A stretch of DNA of 64,000 nucleotides from Russula earlei (Eukaryota; Basidiomycota; Agaricomycetes; Russulales; Russulaceae). Location: the NCBI GenBank assembly GCA_025769875.1, contig JAGFNK010000191.1, forward strand, positions 1-64,000, in the 5' to 3' direction. Position 1 is the first letter of the stretch; the number at the start of each line of letters is the position of its first letter. Shown here piece after piece: positions 10,561 through 21,544 of this stretch. A model generated the notes under the pieces. That model worked only from the letters and a program-made list of their open reading frames with translations, ran no database searches and was not told the origin of the DNA. The position numbers and the translations under genes are program-made.

Positions 10561-11830
10561 GTCGAGAGACTACAGTATCTATAGAGTGTTCAGATCTGCA
10601 CATAGGGGAGGCTGCTGTTAAAACATTAATATATTGCCTAGTCGCCACAGGCGTTGCTTCTCTGGAGTGCTTGATCAAACAGATTTCCGCATCTGAATGG
10701 AGCGGAATACAGAAGTGGAACAGAAGTCCGCCATCCCAAGGTAAGACCTCTGAGATTACAGAAGCGGAGTGGAGTCCACCATCCCGAAGAAATCTGAGAT
10801 GTACCTTGATTGATTGATGTCTGTGTTAGCCGAGCAATCGCATGTAACACGGATCCCAAGGTATGACGCAATCTTGGCTAGATCTGTCAACTCGTAGCGC
10901 ATAGACAAAGATAGATATTGCGCCCATAGATGTGAGCATTGAGACCGCAAGGGTTGCCTATGATAATGATGTCATCGGAAGAGAGGATGTGAAGCAAAAT
11001 GATAGTGGAGCAAAATGATAGTGGATCCCCCCGCATCTTGGCAATGACATATGTCCGCATGAGAATGCGTGTGCACGCAGCCAAGAGAAGTTGAGCACGA
11101 GTCACTAAAGACTCCATGAGAACGTAGGTCCCATGTACAAGAGGCCTGTGTAAGACCAAAAAGTGTTTTCAGTGTGATGAAACCTTGTGATTGCTCCAAA
11201 TAATTCTAATCTTCTTCACCCAGTGAGCCGATGACGAACATCGACAAGACGTCCTTGGATCTCCCAATCCATATGCTAGCGTGCCCAACGCTGAACAAGA
11301 GTCGCTAAGACTCGGACCTGGCTACTGGTGAGAAGGTTTCATCAATGTCAATGCCTTGTAAATTGGGTGAACCCCTGTGCAACTGAAACACGCGTGAAAT
11401 CTCCAAGATTTGCATGCTGCACACCCATTCCGATAAGATTGACAAGATCCCAGGGACCATTTTTTGCAAGTGTGCCGATCCCATATGGATATGCGACTTG
11501 CCACTCATTGGCAAAATCCGATAAAGTGCCTTCCCAATATGTAGCCCAGTGATCACTTCCGCATAGCTGAGCCGTATGTGATAAGCACCCTCTCGCATCT
11601 GTGTGTGCAGTCCCTCCAAGACATTCGGAACGTGGATGCAAATAAGACCAAAGATGTGTAACTGAGAGCGGATGCGGTGGACCAATGAATTGTCCCAATA
11701 ATGCTGAGTGAGGATGGCGTAAACGGTATGGCGGAACATGTGTAACTGGCTGTAAAGGCAGGATAAGGTATAGTGAGTGTGGTGTGAGGGAATCTAATGG
11801 GGTTTCCAGAGGCACGGAATGAAGTGCCGA
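10560..11830 (-). pseudogene. Copia-C reverse transcriptase fragments
   Basis: Degenerate frames on the minus strand. The recognisable parts are IDIDETFSPVARSES near 11320 (the Copia motif before the RT core) and YELTDLAKIASYLGIRVT with a following SRYISDFFGM near 10800-10900 (the part after the YVDD box). Frames are broken by many stops and shifts, so no product is expected. Confidence 0.7.
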
Positions 11831-11913
11831 TGATCCAGTTCATGTGAAATTAAGGCAGAGAATGTCACCGGTCCTGTAGGGACCAAGAGTTGTGCAGGCG
11901 GAGCAGTGTCCAT

Positions 11914-12130
11914 TGCAAACACGATGTCTGGTACACGTGGACCAGTGTGTGCAATCAGTTTGACCATCCACATGGAAATAGAGTGTTTCCATGAGGACAT
12001 CATTGGGGAGTGTATAAATCGTCACCCGGTCTACAATCGATCGATCAGTGGTCGCTATGGACGATGAAAAAGAGACATACAGTACCCCGGCAACGCGCGC
12101 TATGACTTGACTTGCTTTCCACGAACACAA
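11914..12130 (-). pseudogene. F-box gene, N-terminal fragment (copy F1)
   Basis: From 12130 downwards the frame reads MCSWKASQVIARVAGVLYV..., then DRVTIYTLPNDVLMETLYF, an F-box core (LPxDVLxE). It then runs into Copia-C sequence at about 11914. The complete layout is seen in the copy at 34120-35033. F-box proteins recruit substrates to SCF ubiquitin ligases; this fragment keeps only the F-box and cannot act. Confidence 0.7.
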
Positions 12131-12316
12131 CTACGTGAGACTTGGTTAATTCAGGAATGGTGACAATGAAGTTCGTTCGACATACATGGGGAATGAGGAA
12201 GTTGGGTATGGTGGTCGTCTGAATTACTTACCACAGCCTGAGTTTTTATACTTGAGTGGGGCATATGTTCGTAGTATCAACGATCCGATATTTGAATAGC
12301 ACTGCCGTATCACATT
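12131..12316. other. Spacer between F-box and CRN genes
   Basis: About 185 bp that is conserved in three places: here, at 18136-18320 (inverted) and at 35034-35212. It holds no frame. It separates the start of the F-box gene from the 3' end of the CRN gene. Confidence 0.6.
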
Positions 12317-14222
12317 TTAGCTACTTTTTCTGTTTTTAATCGTATTGATCGTATTCAGCAACACCCGCCTATCATCATCTTTCGAAATCGTCGAAAGAGC
12401 ATCTTCCGCTCGCCCATCCGTCAACTCGTTGGTGAGCAGTCCGGTTGGATACATTGCATCTCCAACTTTGCCCCCCCAGTCAAAATCTAATAGTATCATC
12501 CTTTCTCCATCATAAAGTATGTTGGGCTCCCGTAGGTCCCCGTGAACGAACCCGCGATCATGAAAGTCTTCCATGAGCTTCCATAACTCGTCACAGAGAC
12601 CCTCGAGGTCTTGTGACGAAGAGGGGAATACAGGTGACGAAATGTACTCCATAGCAATGGCGAACCAACCTCCTGGGAGTTCCTCGAAGCCGAGAATCTT
12701 TGGGGCATGTCTTCGATGAGCACAAAGCTCGTGCAGTTCGATCGAGTACCGTCGCGAAAACTTCACGATGATTTCTATGTCTTCGTCCGGCGTTTTGGCG
12801 ATGTACAGGTGGCGGTAGTCCTGCGTATCGTGATGGAGCCCAATAATCCGAAATTCGAGTTTCGCGTCCTTATTGTCGCGCCTCGTCAACGCCGAGATGT
12901 ATGGAAGGTTAACGTCGTGTGGGATCGCGCCCTCACCCTTGACGAAGAGCTGTATGTCATTATCTATGCATCTTAAAAGATGCAATGCGCCATAAAAGGC
13001 GGCATATAGACTCTCTCGATCATCACCATCGACGGCGGATGGGATACACGACAACATAGGGGTGAGGCTGACAACGCGCCAACAGTCTTGAAGAAAAAGG
13101 ACTCCGAAAAACATGACATAAGGGCCTCGTATGCAAGTCAGGCTTGTACGATAGGAGACCAAGTGACGCTCGGCTTACCAACAATTGTTAGGCCGAGACA
13201 CGGCACCCGCCACCGAAACGGTCCTCTTTGGTCTTTCATTGCTTGAGCGTGCGATTTGGCGATGTAACTAACGAGTTCCACGGCAGGTATCGAATTGATG
13301 TCAGCGAGCTCGTTTTTGAACTCTACCACACACGACACTGCGCCGTGTGGGCCGAGAAGATGACCATCCGTACGGCCATTACGAATGGTGCCCTGCTTAA
13401 GGGGTGGACAGTCACGGTTGCGAAAAGAAAAAATCGAGTTCAAAGCCACTAGGCCCTCGCTCATCCAGCTGGCCTCATTGTTGTATAACTTGGTCATCCG
13501 TTCGGAGAAAAAGTCGACGGCCATTTCCAGTTTTCCCCTCGCCTTCGTCGGAACACGTGTATTATGTCGACCTTTATAGATATCGAGAAAGTGACCGAAG
13601 CCGTCATATAAGAGGGATATAGGAGGAAGCGAATCAGACTCAGGACGGTCGTCCCGAATCCTTTCACGTGGGACTGTTTGTATTGACCTGTACATTTTCG
13701 GCGAGCTGATCCGAGAAGCCGAAGTTGAAACAAGTTTACGCTTCAGCAAAGACTCCACCGTTATCTTGCCATCGAAGCGAGATCCCGTTTCTGATCAGAT
13801 GAGTGTTTGGAACAGCAAGTTGATAGGGCAAGCCAAGTTAAACGGGAAGCGAAGATTAAGCATAATGTTATCAGCAACACTCATGATTAGCCACGGGAAT
13901 TCTCACCGATTTCCGGGACCTCCACGAGGATGCTGATCGTCATCATTGGAGGAGGTGTCAGGAATAGTTGAGAGAGTGGCTGAGACGACAGTTTGAGCGG
14001 CGTTTTCGAAGCTTGTTTAGCAGCTTCCTCAAGGTCCTCGTCATCAGGTAGTTCGACTTGGTAGAGTTTGAGTCGGTCGGCGTCGACGCCTTTCAAATCA
14101 TTAGGGTTTTCTTGTACAATCGCCTTTTTTAAATGGTCAACGGTCTTTGACCGTTCGATATTGACTGAGAATGCGTTTCCCATTCCAATAATATAGACAA
14201 AAAGATCCAGTTTTGCGGCCAT
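12317..14222 (-). CDS. Crinkler-like (CRN) protein with nuclease-like and kinase-like modules, copy A
   Basis: Three exons on the minus strand (14222-13907, 13790-13179, 13125-12317) with GT-AG introns of 116 and 53 bp give about 578 residues. Residues 1-105 form a ubiquitin-like Crinkler header: LFVYIIGMGNAFSVNIE, then NPNDLKG, LKLYQVELPDD at 51-61 in the place of the LFLAK motif, and a closing ILVEVPE. A PD-(D/E)xK nuclease-like module follows, with Asp247 (GRTDGHLL) and Glu262/Lys264 (CVVEFKNE), extending past PYVMFFGV. The C-terminal part is kinase-like: possible ATP lysine 431, catalytic loop HGDLREPN with Asp506, and DFDW at 523-526. In described Crinkler families the header routes the protein and the C-terminal enzymes act in the nucleus or host cell; that role is inferred. 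No signal peptide is visible. All exons are open. Confidence 0.8.
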
Positions 14223-14358
14223 GGTAGCAAATGAGGATGGATGTTGAAGAGTGGGGAATAAAGAGTGTGTAGGCTTATAAGCCTACACTCTTTATTCTCA
14301 CTCCCCACTATTCATCATCCCTAACCCGATTGTTCATCTGCCCTCCTCATCTGCTGCT
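14223..14358. promoter_or_regulatory. Palindromic shared promoter of CRN-A and CRN-B
   Basis: 136 bp between two divergent ATGs. Its centre is TTATAA (14275-14280), flanked by AAGCCTACACTCTTTATT on one side and its near-perfect complement on the other, so each gene has TTATAAGCCTACACTC about 80 bp before its ATG. CRN-C and CRN-D have the same TTATAAG box at the same distance but with 100-200 bp of additional upstream sequence that is missing here. Confidence 0.75.
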
Positions 14359-16611
14359 ATGGCCCCAAATCTGGATCTTTTTGTCTATATTATTGGATTG
14401 GGAAACCCATTCCCAGTCAATATCGAACGGTTGAAGACTGTTGGCCACTTGAAAAAGGCGATTGTACGAGAAAACCCTAATGATTTGAAAGGCGTCGACG
14501 CCGACCGACTCAAACTCTACCAAGTCGAACTACCTGATGACGAGGACCTTGAGGAAGCTGCTAAACAAGCTTCGAAAACGCCGCTCAAACTGTCGTCTCA
14601 GCCACTCTCTCAACTATTCCTGACACCTCCTCCAATGATGACGATCAGCATCCTCGTGGAGGTCCCGGAAATCGGTGAGAATTCCCGTGGCTAATCATGA
14701 GTGTTGCTGATAACATTATGCTTAATCTTCGCTTCCCGTTTAACTTGGCTTGCCCTATCAACTTGCTGTTCCAAACACTCATCTGATCAGAAACGGGATC
14801 TCGCTTCGATGGCAAGATAACGGTGGAGTCTTTGCTGAAGCGTAAACTTGTTTCAACTTCGGCTTCTCGGATCAGCTCGCCGAAAATGTACAGGTCAATA
14901 CAAACAGTCCCACGTGAAAGGATTCGGGACGACCGTCCTGAGTCTGATTCGCTTCCTCCTATATCCCTCTTATATGACGGCTTCGGTCACTTTCTCGATA
15001 TCTATAAAGGTCGACATAATACACGTGTTCCGACGAAGGCGAGGGGAAAACTGGAAATGGCCGTCGACTTTTTCTCCGAACGGATGACCAAGTTATACAA
15101 CAATGAGGCCAGCTGGATGAGCGAGGGCCTAGTGGCTTTGAACTCGATTTTTTCTTTTCGCAACCGTGACTGTCCACCCCTTAAGCAGGGCACCATTCGT
15201 AATGGCCGTACGGATGGTCATCTTCTCGGCCCACACGGCGCAGTGTCGTGTGTGGTAGAGTTCAAAAACGAGCTCGCTGACATCAATTCGATACCTGCCG
15301 TGGAACTCGTTAGTTACATCGCCAAATCGCACGCTCAAGCAATGAAAGACCAAAGAGGACCGTTTCGGTGGCGGGTGCCGTGTCTCGGCCTAACAATTGT
15401 TGGTAAGCCGAGCGTCACTTGGTCTCCTATCGTACAAGCCTGACTTGCATACGAGGCCCTTATGTCATGTTTTTCGGAGTCCTTTTTCTTCAAGACTGTT
15501 GGCGCGTTGTCAGCCTCACCCCTATGTTGTCGTGTATCCCATCCGCCGTCGATGGTGATGATCGAGAGAGTCTATATGCCGCCTTTTATGGCGCATTGCA
15601 TCTTTTAAGATGCATAGATAATGACATACAGCTCTTCGTCAAGGGTGAGGGCGCGATCCCACACGACGTTAACCTTCCATACATCTCGGCGTTGACGAGG
15701 CGCGACAATAAGGACGCGAAACTCGAATTTCGGATTATTGGGCTCCATCACGATACGCAGGACTACCGCCACCTGTACCATCAGGGAAAACTACATCTGT
15801 GAAATATCTCTAAATATCTCTAAATGTCAGTATATACTGGTATATAGGAGAATACCTTGATTATTGGTAATTATCTGAATTCGAAGTGTCGTCATTTGCG
15901 TATGTATATTTATTGATAAATATCAACATTATCGGCAAATTGTCCCTACAATATATCGCAGTAGTAGAGACCGTAGGACACCGGGGCTAGGGCAGAGGAC
16001 AGGACAGGACAGGAGGGGACGATTTGCGGTGCAACGCGGCCGCGAAAACAAAATTTTCACGGCCTAGCAACTGAACTTCGGTAAGGGGAAGGGAAAAGAT
16101 TTTGGGGCTGGAAAGGAGAGGGGAGAGAGGGAGGAGGAGATGGCCCCTTTTTGGCGTGCGAATGGCCGCGTACATGCGCTGCGTTGACCCGTCGCTCACA
16201 GCCCCTTTTGGCATGGGTAAACTGGAGCAGAGGGGAAGTGAGAGGAACGCTGCGCGCTCGGGAACTGGCATGTATAGGAGCTGGAGAGGAAATGAAACAA
16301 TCAAAAACCGTATAGAAATGAAAACGAAAAAACGCACGCGGTGGTGGCCATCGCGAGATCGTTATATCCACGGCCGAGTCATCATGGTCGCCACTGCAGG
16401 GGAATGGGTGCCAGTGGGTGGGAGAGCGCCGCCGTCACGGCCATAAGCACATCGCCTTGAAGCCCAACAAGGAACTGTGTAGTGGGAAGGAGAGGATGAG
16501 AGAGAGCGCGTGAAAACGAAACCTAACACGCACCGGCGGAAAACACATCTTGGAAAAGCCAGGAAAAAGGAGGCTCACACGGGTGTGGTGCCAAACGAAA
16601 CCCACCATCGC

Positions 16612-16895
16612 GAGTGTTGACGGCTGCGTCATCACCGCGGTCCCGGCCGTGCTGTTGCTGTGAGAAGAGGTCAAAAAGAGCAAGTGAAAAATAAAAATAA
16701 ATAAAAACGCGCACCGGGTTCGTGGTTCCACAGAAGCGTTCTCGTGGCCATTTTGGTCATGTCTGGCGTTGACCCCATGGGTCTTGACGGCTGCGTCATC
16801 ACCGCGGTCCTGGCCGTGCTGTTGCCGTGAACAAAGTGTGTCAAATGAAAGAAATAAAAAAAGCGCACTGGGTTTGTGGACACAGAATCAATTTC
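16612..16895. repeat. Direct repeats inside the non-autonomous element
   Basis: Two copies of a ~100 bp motif (TTGACGGCTGCGTCATCACCG then CCGTGCTGTTG..GTGA, an AAATAAAA tract and GCGCAC.GGGTT.GTGG) starting near 16617 and 16786, a spacing of about 169 bp. Confidence 0.75.
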
Positions 16896-17477
16896 ATGGG
16901 CATTGGGTATTCTTGTGGTCTTGGCCTGGAGTCGCCACGTGTCACTACAGTGACACAGGAGGAAAGGGGATTTGGGGGAAGCAGGTAGAAGAAGAGCTTT
17001 CAGGGGCCTGCTTGGAAGAAGGGTGTGGGAAGGAGAGGGAGAGAGGATGAGAGAGAGGGCGCGAAAACGAACACACCATAGGTTGCGGGAAATTTCGAAT
17101 CACCTGTGAATTAGCCAGTGAAATTTTGAGGAGACTGGCAGCTTGGGAGTCTTGAACTGGGATTATGGGGAAGGAAGAGTGGGAATGGGAAGGACAGGAA
17201 GAGGAGAGGAAGGAGAGGAAGGACGGCAAAACGAGAAACGAAGATGTGAAGACGCCGCCCATATTCGTCGAAGTGTTCACCTCATTCCCACAAGTGTGGC
17301 ACTGTCATTCTGGACAAGTGCGACTGTTTTAGACACAAACACATATTTTTTTTGTTAACCCTTTCCTTGATAGGCATAGCTATTTGACTGTTCATTAATA
17401 TCAGATTTCTTGATCAGTGCTGGAAGCAGCTACAATCACCTTTGGATTGTCTCCAAATTACACCTTCAACTTCTATA

Positions 17478-17640
17478 TCAGAATATCTATACAGTATCTT
17501 GGAATATGTAGCAATACTGGAGAGAACTCATATTTTAATGATATTTCAGAAATGTGGGATCAAAATATCTACAGTATCTCAGAATATGTAACAATATGGA
17601 GAATACTCATATTTACTGATATTTCAGAAATGTAGGATTC
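17478..17640. repeat. Subterminal ~80 bp repeat pair
   Basis: Two successive AT-rich units, each with TCAGAATAT or TTGGAATAT, CAATA..GGAGA, ACTCATATTT and GATATTTCAGAAATGT, just inside the right end of the element. Confidence 0.75.
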
Positions 17641-18319
17641 CCTGATGACATCGCCAAAACGCCGGACGAAGACATAGAAATCATCGTGAAGTTTTCGCGA
17701 CGGTACTCGATCGAACTGCACGAGCTTTGTGCTCATCGAAGACATGCCCCAAAGATTCTCGGCTTCCAGGAACTCCCAGGAGGTTGGTTCGCCATTGCTA
17801 TGGAGTACATTTCGTCACCTGTATTCCCCTCTTCGTCACAAGACCTCGAGGGTCTCTGTGACGAGTTATGGAAGCTCATGGAAGACTTTCATGATCGCGG
17901 GTTCGTTCACGGGGACCTACGGGAGCCCAACATACTTTATGATGGAGAAAGGATGATACTATTAGATTTTGACTGGGGGGGCAAAGTTGGAGATGCAATG
18001 TATCCAACCGGACTGCTCACCAACGAGTTGACGGATGGGCGAGCGGAAGATGCTGATTCGATGATTTCGAAAGATGATGACAGGCGGGTGTTGCTGAATA
18101 CGATCAATACGATTAAAAGCAGAAAAAGTAGCTAAAATGTGATACGGCAGCGCTATTCAAATATCGGATCGTTGATACTACGAACACATGCCCCACTCAA
18201 GTATAAAAACTCAGGCTGTGGTAGGTAATTCCAGACGACCACCATACCCAACTTCCTCATTCCCTATGTATGTCGAACGAACTTCATTGTCACCATTCCT
18301 GAATTAACCAGGTCTCACG

Positions 18320-18930
18320 TAGTCGTGTTCGCCGTGGAAAGCAAGTCAAGTCATAGCGCGCGTTGCCGGGTTGTCACCGCCACGTACGGTACTAGCATGT
18401 GCTGCGTGGTCGAATAATCCTGTGCCCTCGGCGGGTTATGTCTTTTTCATCGTCCATAGCGGCCACATAGCGGCCACTGACCAATCGATTGTCTCAGAAA
18501 TGGGGTCAAAAGGATGACACACACTGGTCCACGTGTGCCAGACATCGTGTTTGCATACCCACGTCGCCTGAACCTGCGATCTGAGATGCTGGACATCTTG
18601 TCAGTCTTGCCGGTGGCGATAAGTTTGATAACATACCTCGACCGCTGTGGAAACATAGCTGCTGGCCTCGAGTCGGAGCACCACCACCCCATGTGCCAAA
18701 TCCGCATTCCAACATCATAATTGGCAGCGGCGATGCAGAAACCATTCCCGCAGTTGACATCTCGGTGAGAGAACATGCGGTGACGTCCCTTCCGGATTCG
18801 TTCCTAGAAGGATCAGCCGCCACTTGTGCGACATTGTCCTGTCCATGTTTGTCTGTCACTCACCTTGTCGTGCTTGACCCTTGGCTCGTTCCCCATCCGT
18901 GTTACATCTCGCCGGGGTATTCAGTAAATA
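18320..18930 (+). pseudogene. F-box gene relic (copy F2)
   Basis: Plus-strand copy downstream of CRN-B. The F-box start region is rearranged. What remains is PDIVFAYPRRLNLRSEMLDIL (the block that follows the F-box in agaricomycete F-box/LRR proteins), then a second frame with EHAVTSLPDSFLEGSAATCATL and HLVVLDPWLVPHPCYIS, ending at about 18920 where similarity to the 34120-35033 copy stops. Frames are shifted relative to each other, so it is not functional. Confidence 0.65.
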
Positions 18931-19178
18931 AAAGGGGACTGTTTACGGATTGGGGTAGAAACGACCGGACATGCGCACTTGTGCGCGAGCCTGAGATTTC
19001 CAACAAAATTGGCTCCCGTTGCGCTAACGGGGACCTGGATAGATAGATTCCTATACTACCGAGAACTGTCTGCGAGCGATGCACTCACCAATCGACGCTA
19101 TCTGCTAGATCAAAAGCCAAATAAGGGTCTGCGTGAGATCTTGATGTTTTTGGGTTTGGTATCAGCACTCAAGACTCC
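18931..19178. other. Unassigned spacer
   Basis: About 250 bp between the F-box relic and duplication copy 2. Its last bases (ACTCCAA) form the undisturbed counterpart of the Plavaka insertion site. No gene or repeat is recognised. Confidence 0.5.
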
Positions 19179-19587
19179 AAACAACATCGGATGCGATAGC
19201 ACGGTGAGTGCATGGCTTCAATGCTGAGCTAAGTGACCTTCCCGAATTGATGATTTTGACTCGTAAAGAAAAGCCGTGTCCGTGGATGGCGATTGCCTGC
19301 TTTCCTCGTCCAAACTCCCGACGCATCCAAAGAACTATGGGCTTTGTGTCGTCTCCGCCGTGTGTGACCGTGTGACCGAGAGGATACAGGTGTTGCCTGC
19401 TTAATACTGCGTACTTGGTAGGACTAGGCTGACAGCCTGATTGACGACCAGTCGGATTTAAAGATCATGTCACCCACACCGGAAACTCTAGCATCTTGCT
19501 CTGCATTTGCTTCATACTATCCCCAGACTGCGTTCTGAGTTTTCAACATTCTACACCCCCCCACACACACATCCGCTTTTTGTAAAC

Positions 19588-20598
19588 ATGTTCACCACTT
19601 TCATGCGTTCTGCTACCGCGAAGCTGGCTGCCAAGCTCGCCCAGCGCCCGAAAGCCTCTGCCGATACCATACGGCCCTATGATCCCAAGATGGGCGAGGG
19701 GCATTTCGTGCGAGTTGAAGCCGTTAGAGCTCAGGATCGCACGGTGCTCGGTCACATCCGGCGCGTCCTCGGTTAGTAGCTTTGCTATCTTTTTCGGTCC
19801 CTTGAACCATCTCTTCAATCAGGGAAAGCAAGAAAGGGGAGGGCACAACCTGAGCCAAGCATTGCCTCCCCGAAGAGTCCTGTCTCTGAGATCCCGTCCA
19901 TCATAATCACCGATGAAACAGGGACCCATTTTGACTTCGACCCCATGCAGGACGAAGCATGTGAACAAACCTACGAGTATGAGGACCTCAACTTCCCTTA
20001 TCCCACACGCGATCTACACGATGCTGCAGAGGGAGAGGGAGAGCCTGGGTATGAGACAGACGAGCCCACGTCGGCCTTCTCCGATGACTCCAGCGACTTC
20101 GACATTATCGATCACCAGGACCTGGCCAGCATCCAGGAAGAAAGCGGAGACGAGTGGGAGTCCAGCGACAGCGATAATTTCTCGACGCGGGCAGATGACG
20201 GCCATGAGGAAATCCTGAGCGAACACGAGGCGGAGAATGAAGTCCCCTCGACCAACAGTGAGGCAGGGGAAGACACAAATGTGTGGATCTGGTCATCTCA
20301 TGCCGACGTTGTGACAAGCCCCACCGTTTTCCAGAGAGAAGGCAGGCCCCAGACCACGCTGAGCCCTTCGTCGATCTTCTTTTTCCCCTCAACACCAGCG
20401 TCAACTCTGACGACGCCCACGCCGTCCGAGGGAGACAGCGGGCCAAGCACACCACGCGATACATCGGCGCTTGTGCCCGAGTCTATATCTTATGAAGACG
20501 CCCTATTCGCTGATTTCAAGGAGATCATAGAGGGAATCATAGGCGACGACGAGGAGGAATGGAATGAGCCCCGGCGAGATGCGCCTGCTCACCGCTAA
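19588..20598 (+). CDS. Acidic Ser/Asp/Glu-rich protein of unknown function, copy 2
   Basis: Exons 19588-19771 and 19823-20598 with a 51 bp intron, giving about 319 residues. It differs from copy 1 by a handful of substitutions, clustered in exon 1 (for example KMGEGHFVRVEAV against KLCKGLVVRLEAV) and a few in exon 2, with no stops or shifts. Function unknown. Divergence in the first exon with a nearly unchanged acidic tail is the only notable pattern. Confidence 0.65.
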
Positions 20599-20624
20599 CG
20601 CCAGCGCGATCAGGAAAGAGGGGA

Positions 20625-21223
20625 GTGGCACGTGATGGAAGCGGGATTCTTGAGAGCGAGGGGACAAACAAAGAGCCAGATCAAGAGTTGGAGGAGGGCA
20701 GTGCAAGGTCAGTCAATTCATGGCGGCTGACAGTTTCTAGTGCACACCGGCAAGGTAGGATGCGGAGGCGCAGGACTCATCACTGTGCATTGATAGCGGT
20801 CTTTCGGCCGGACTCGCTATCTGCACTGTTGGGAGTCACTGCGTGGCGTTCCCTTCTGCAAGACGAGGTATGACAAAGAAGAACAGTTTGATATATCTCA
20901 GCTCACCTCACGTCAAACAGGATAACAGCTACGCCATTATACACAACCCAGTCACCGAAGCAAGCACTCACGGCGTCTTCACTCTTTTCATAGATAGCTG
21001 CATAGAGCGTCGCTGTCAGCCCAGTGTGAGATACTGGTCCTCCATGATTACAAATTACTTACGTGCGCAGTTCGAAGGGGCGAAGGTGGTCTGTGCGTGG
21101 TCTTCCTTGAGGTGCAATGCAGAGGTCGTTCGGCCCGACTTCTGTTTGTATTTTCGGGGTCGCTACGCAGCGGGCTCCCCTGCGAAACTGGGTAAGAAGT
21201 GCCACATATCGGAAGGGAATTGA
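20625..21223 (+). CDS. Possible spliced small gene downstream of the acidic gene, copy 2
   Basis: Counterpart of 8350-8951, with the same putative intron (20872-20920) and one codon fewer in the RGRYAA stretch. The frame stays open to 21223. No domain is recognised, and the start is not defined. Confidence 0.25.
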
Positions 21224-21544
21224 GTTGATAAGTATCACACCCCACCAGCCAACGACGGCGATGCACTGTTGTCCTTGCGATTCATGCTCGGTGAGTCACT
21301 CTGACGATGTCCTGTTTTCTCTTGACTAAGGGGAGGACCAACGTAGCTAGATGAAGGCCAAAGGTCGCGGCTCGATCACCCTTTGCTCAACCCGATGACG
21401 ATGCAGACGGTACTCCTGCGCAGCTTATCAGAGGGTCTGGTGGAAGGAGCTGGATTGGGTCGCGTGAGGCCAGTAGGCTTTTTCCCCACAGGGGTTTTTT
21501 ATCGCCCTGGCCAATAATCGCTGTGGTGGTAATGTGAGGAAGGG

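Larger units (their letters stand above)
9894..11913 (-). mobile_element. Copia-C, 5'-truncated Copia retrotransposon
   Basis: A minus-strand Copia element. Its 3' LTR is at 9894-10328 and a G-rich polypurine tract lies directly inside it (10329-10336 read on the minus strand). Reverse transcriptase fragments extend to about 11830, and the sequence stops at the F-box fragment at 11914. No second LTR is present. The left junction falls inside the region upstream of RPL14 (compare 22162), the right one inside the F-box gene, so the element sits where RPL14 should be. Confidence 0.8.
11914..14277. repeat. Left arm of palindrome (F-box fragment + CRN-A)
   Basis: Inverted counterpart of 14278-18930 once the 1.87 kb transposon at 15779-17647 is removed. 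The arms meet at the TTATAA at 14275-14280. Apart from a few substitutions and a 2-base indel near the centre, they are almost identical over the CRN gene. Confidence 0.9.
15779..17647. mobile_element. Non-autonomous transposon with CATCAGGGAA ends
   Basis: 1869 bp insertion. Its left end CATCAGGGAA and right end TTCCCTGATG are inverted repeats, and the flanks show a 2 bp AC target duplication (15777-15778 and 17648-17649) when compared with uninterrupted CRN-A and CRN-C. The ends resemble those of the 6-6899 Plavaka-like element. No transposase is present. The interior holds GC-rich, purine-rich DNA with no convincing gene and internal direct repeats. Confidence 0.85.
14359..18135 (+). pseudogene. 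CRN-like gene copy B, split by a transposon
   Basis: Same three-exon gene as copy A: exons 14359-14674, 14791-15402 and 15456 onward. The header, nuclease-like module and kinase-like module have the same motifs as copy A. Exon 3 is interrupted after DTQDYRHLY by the 15779-17647 insertion and resumes at IAKTPDEDIEI, through HGDLREPN and DFDWGG, to the stop at 18135. Read through, the first part ends after YHQGKLHL at 15802, leaving a header plus nuclease-like protein of about 424 residues without the kinase. If the insertion were excised or spliced out, the remaining frame would be nearly intact apart from the 2 bp target duplication. It shares its promoter with copy A. Confidence 0.8.
14278..18930. 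repeat. Right arm of palindrome (CRN-B + F-box relic)
   Basis: Inverted copy of 11914-14277, longer because it contains a 1869 bp transposon and because its F-box relic reaches further than in the left arm. Confidence 0.9.

Noticed and set aside
13228..13622. Open frames opposite CRN exon 2 that recur in all CRN copies.
   Set aside because: They are antisense shadows; they recur only because the gene is duplicated.
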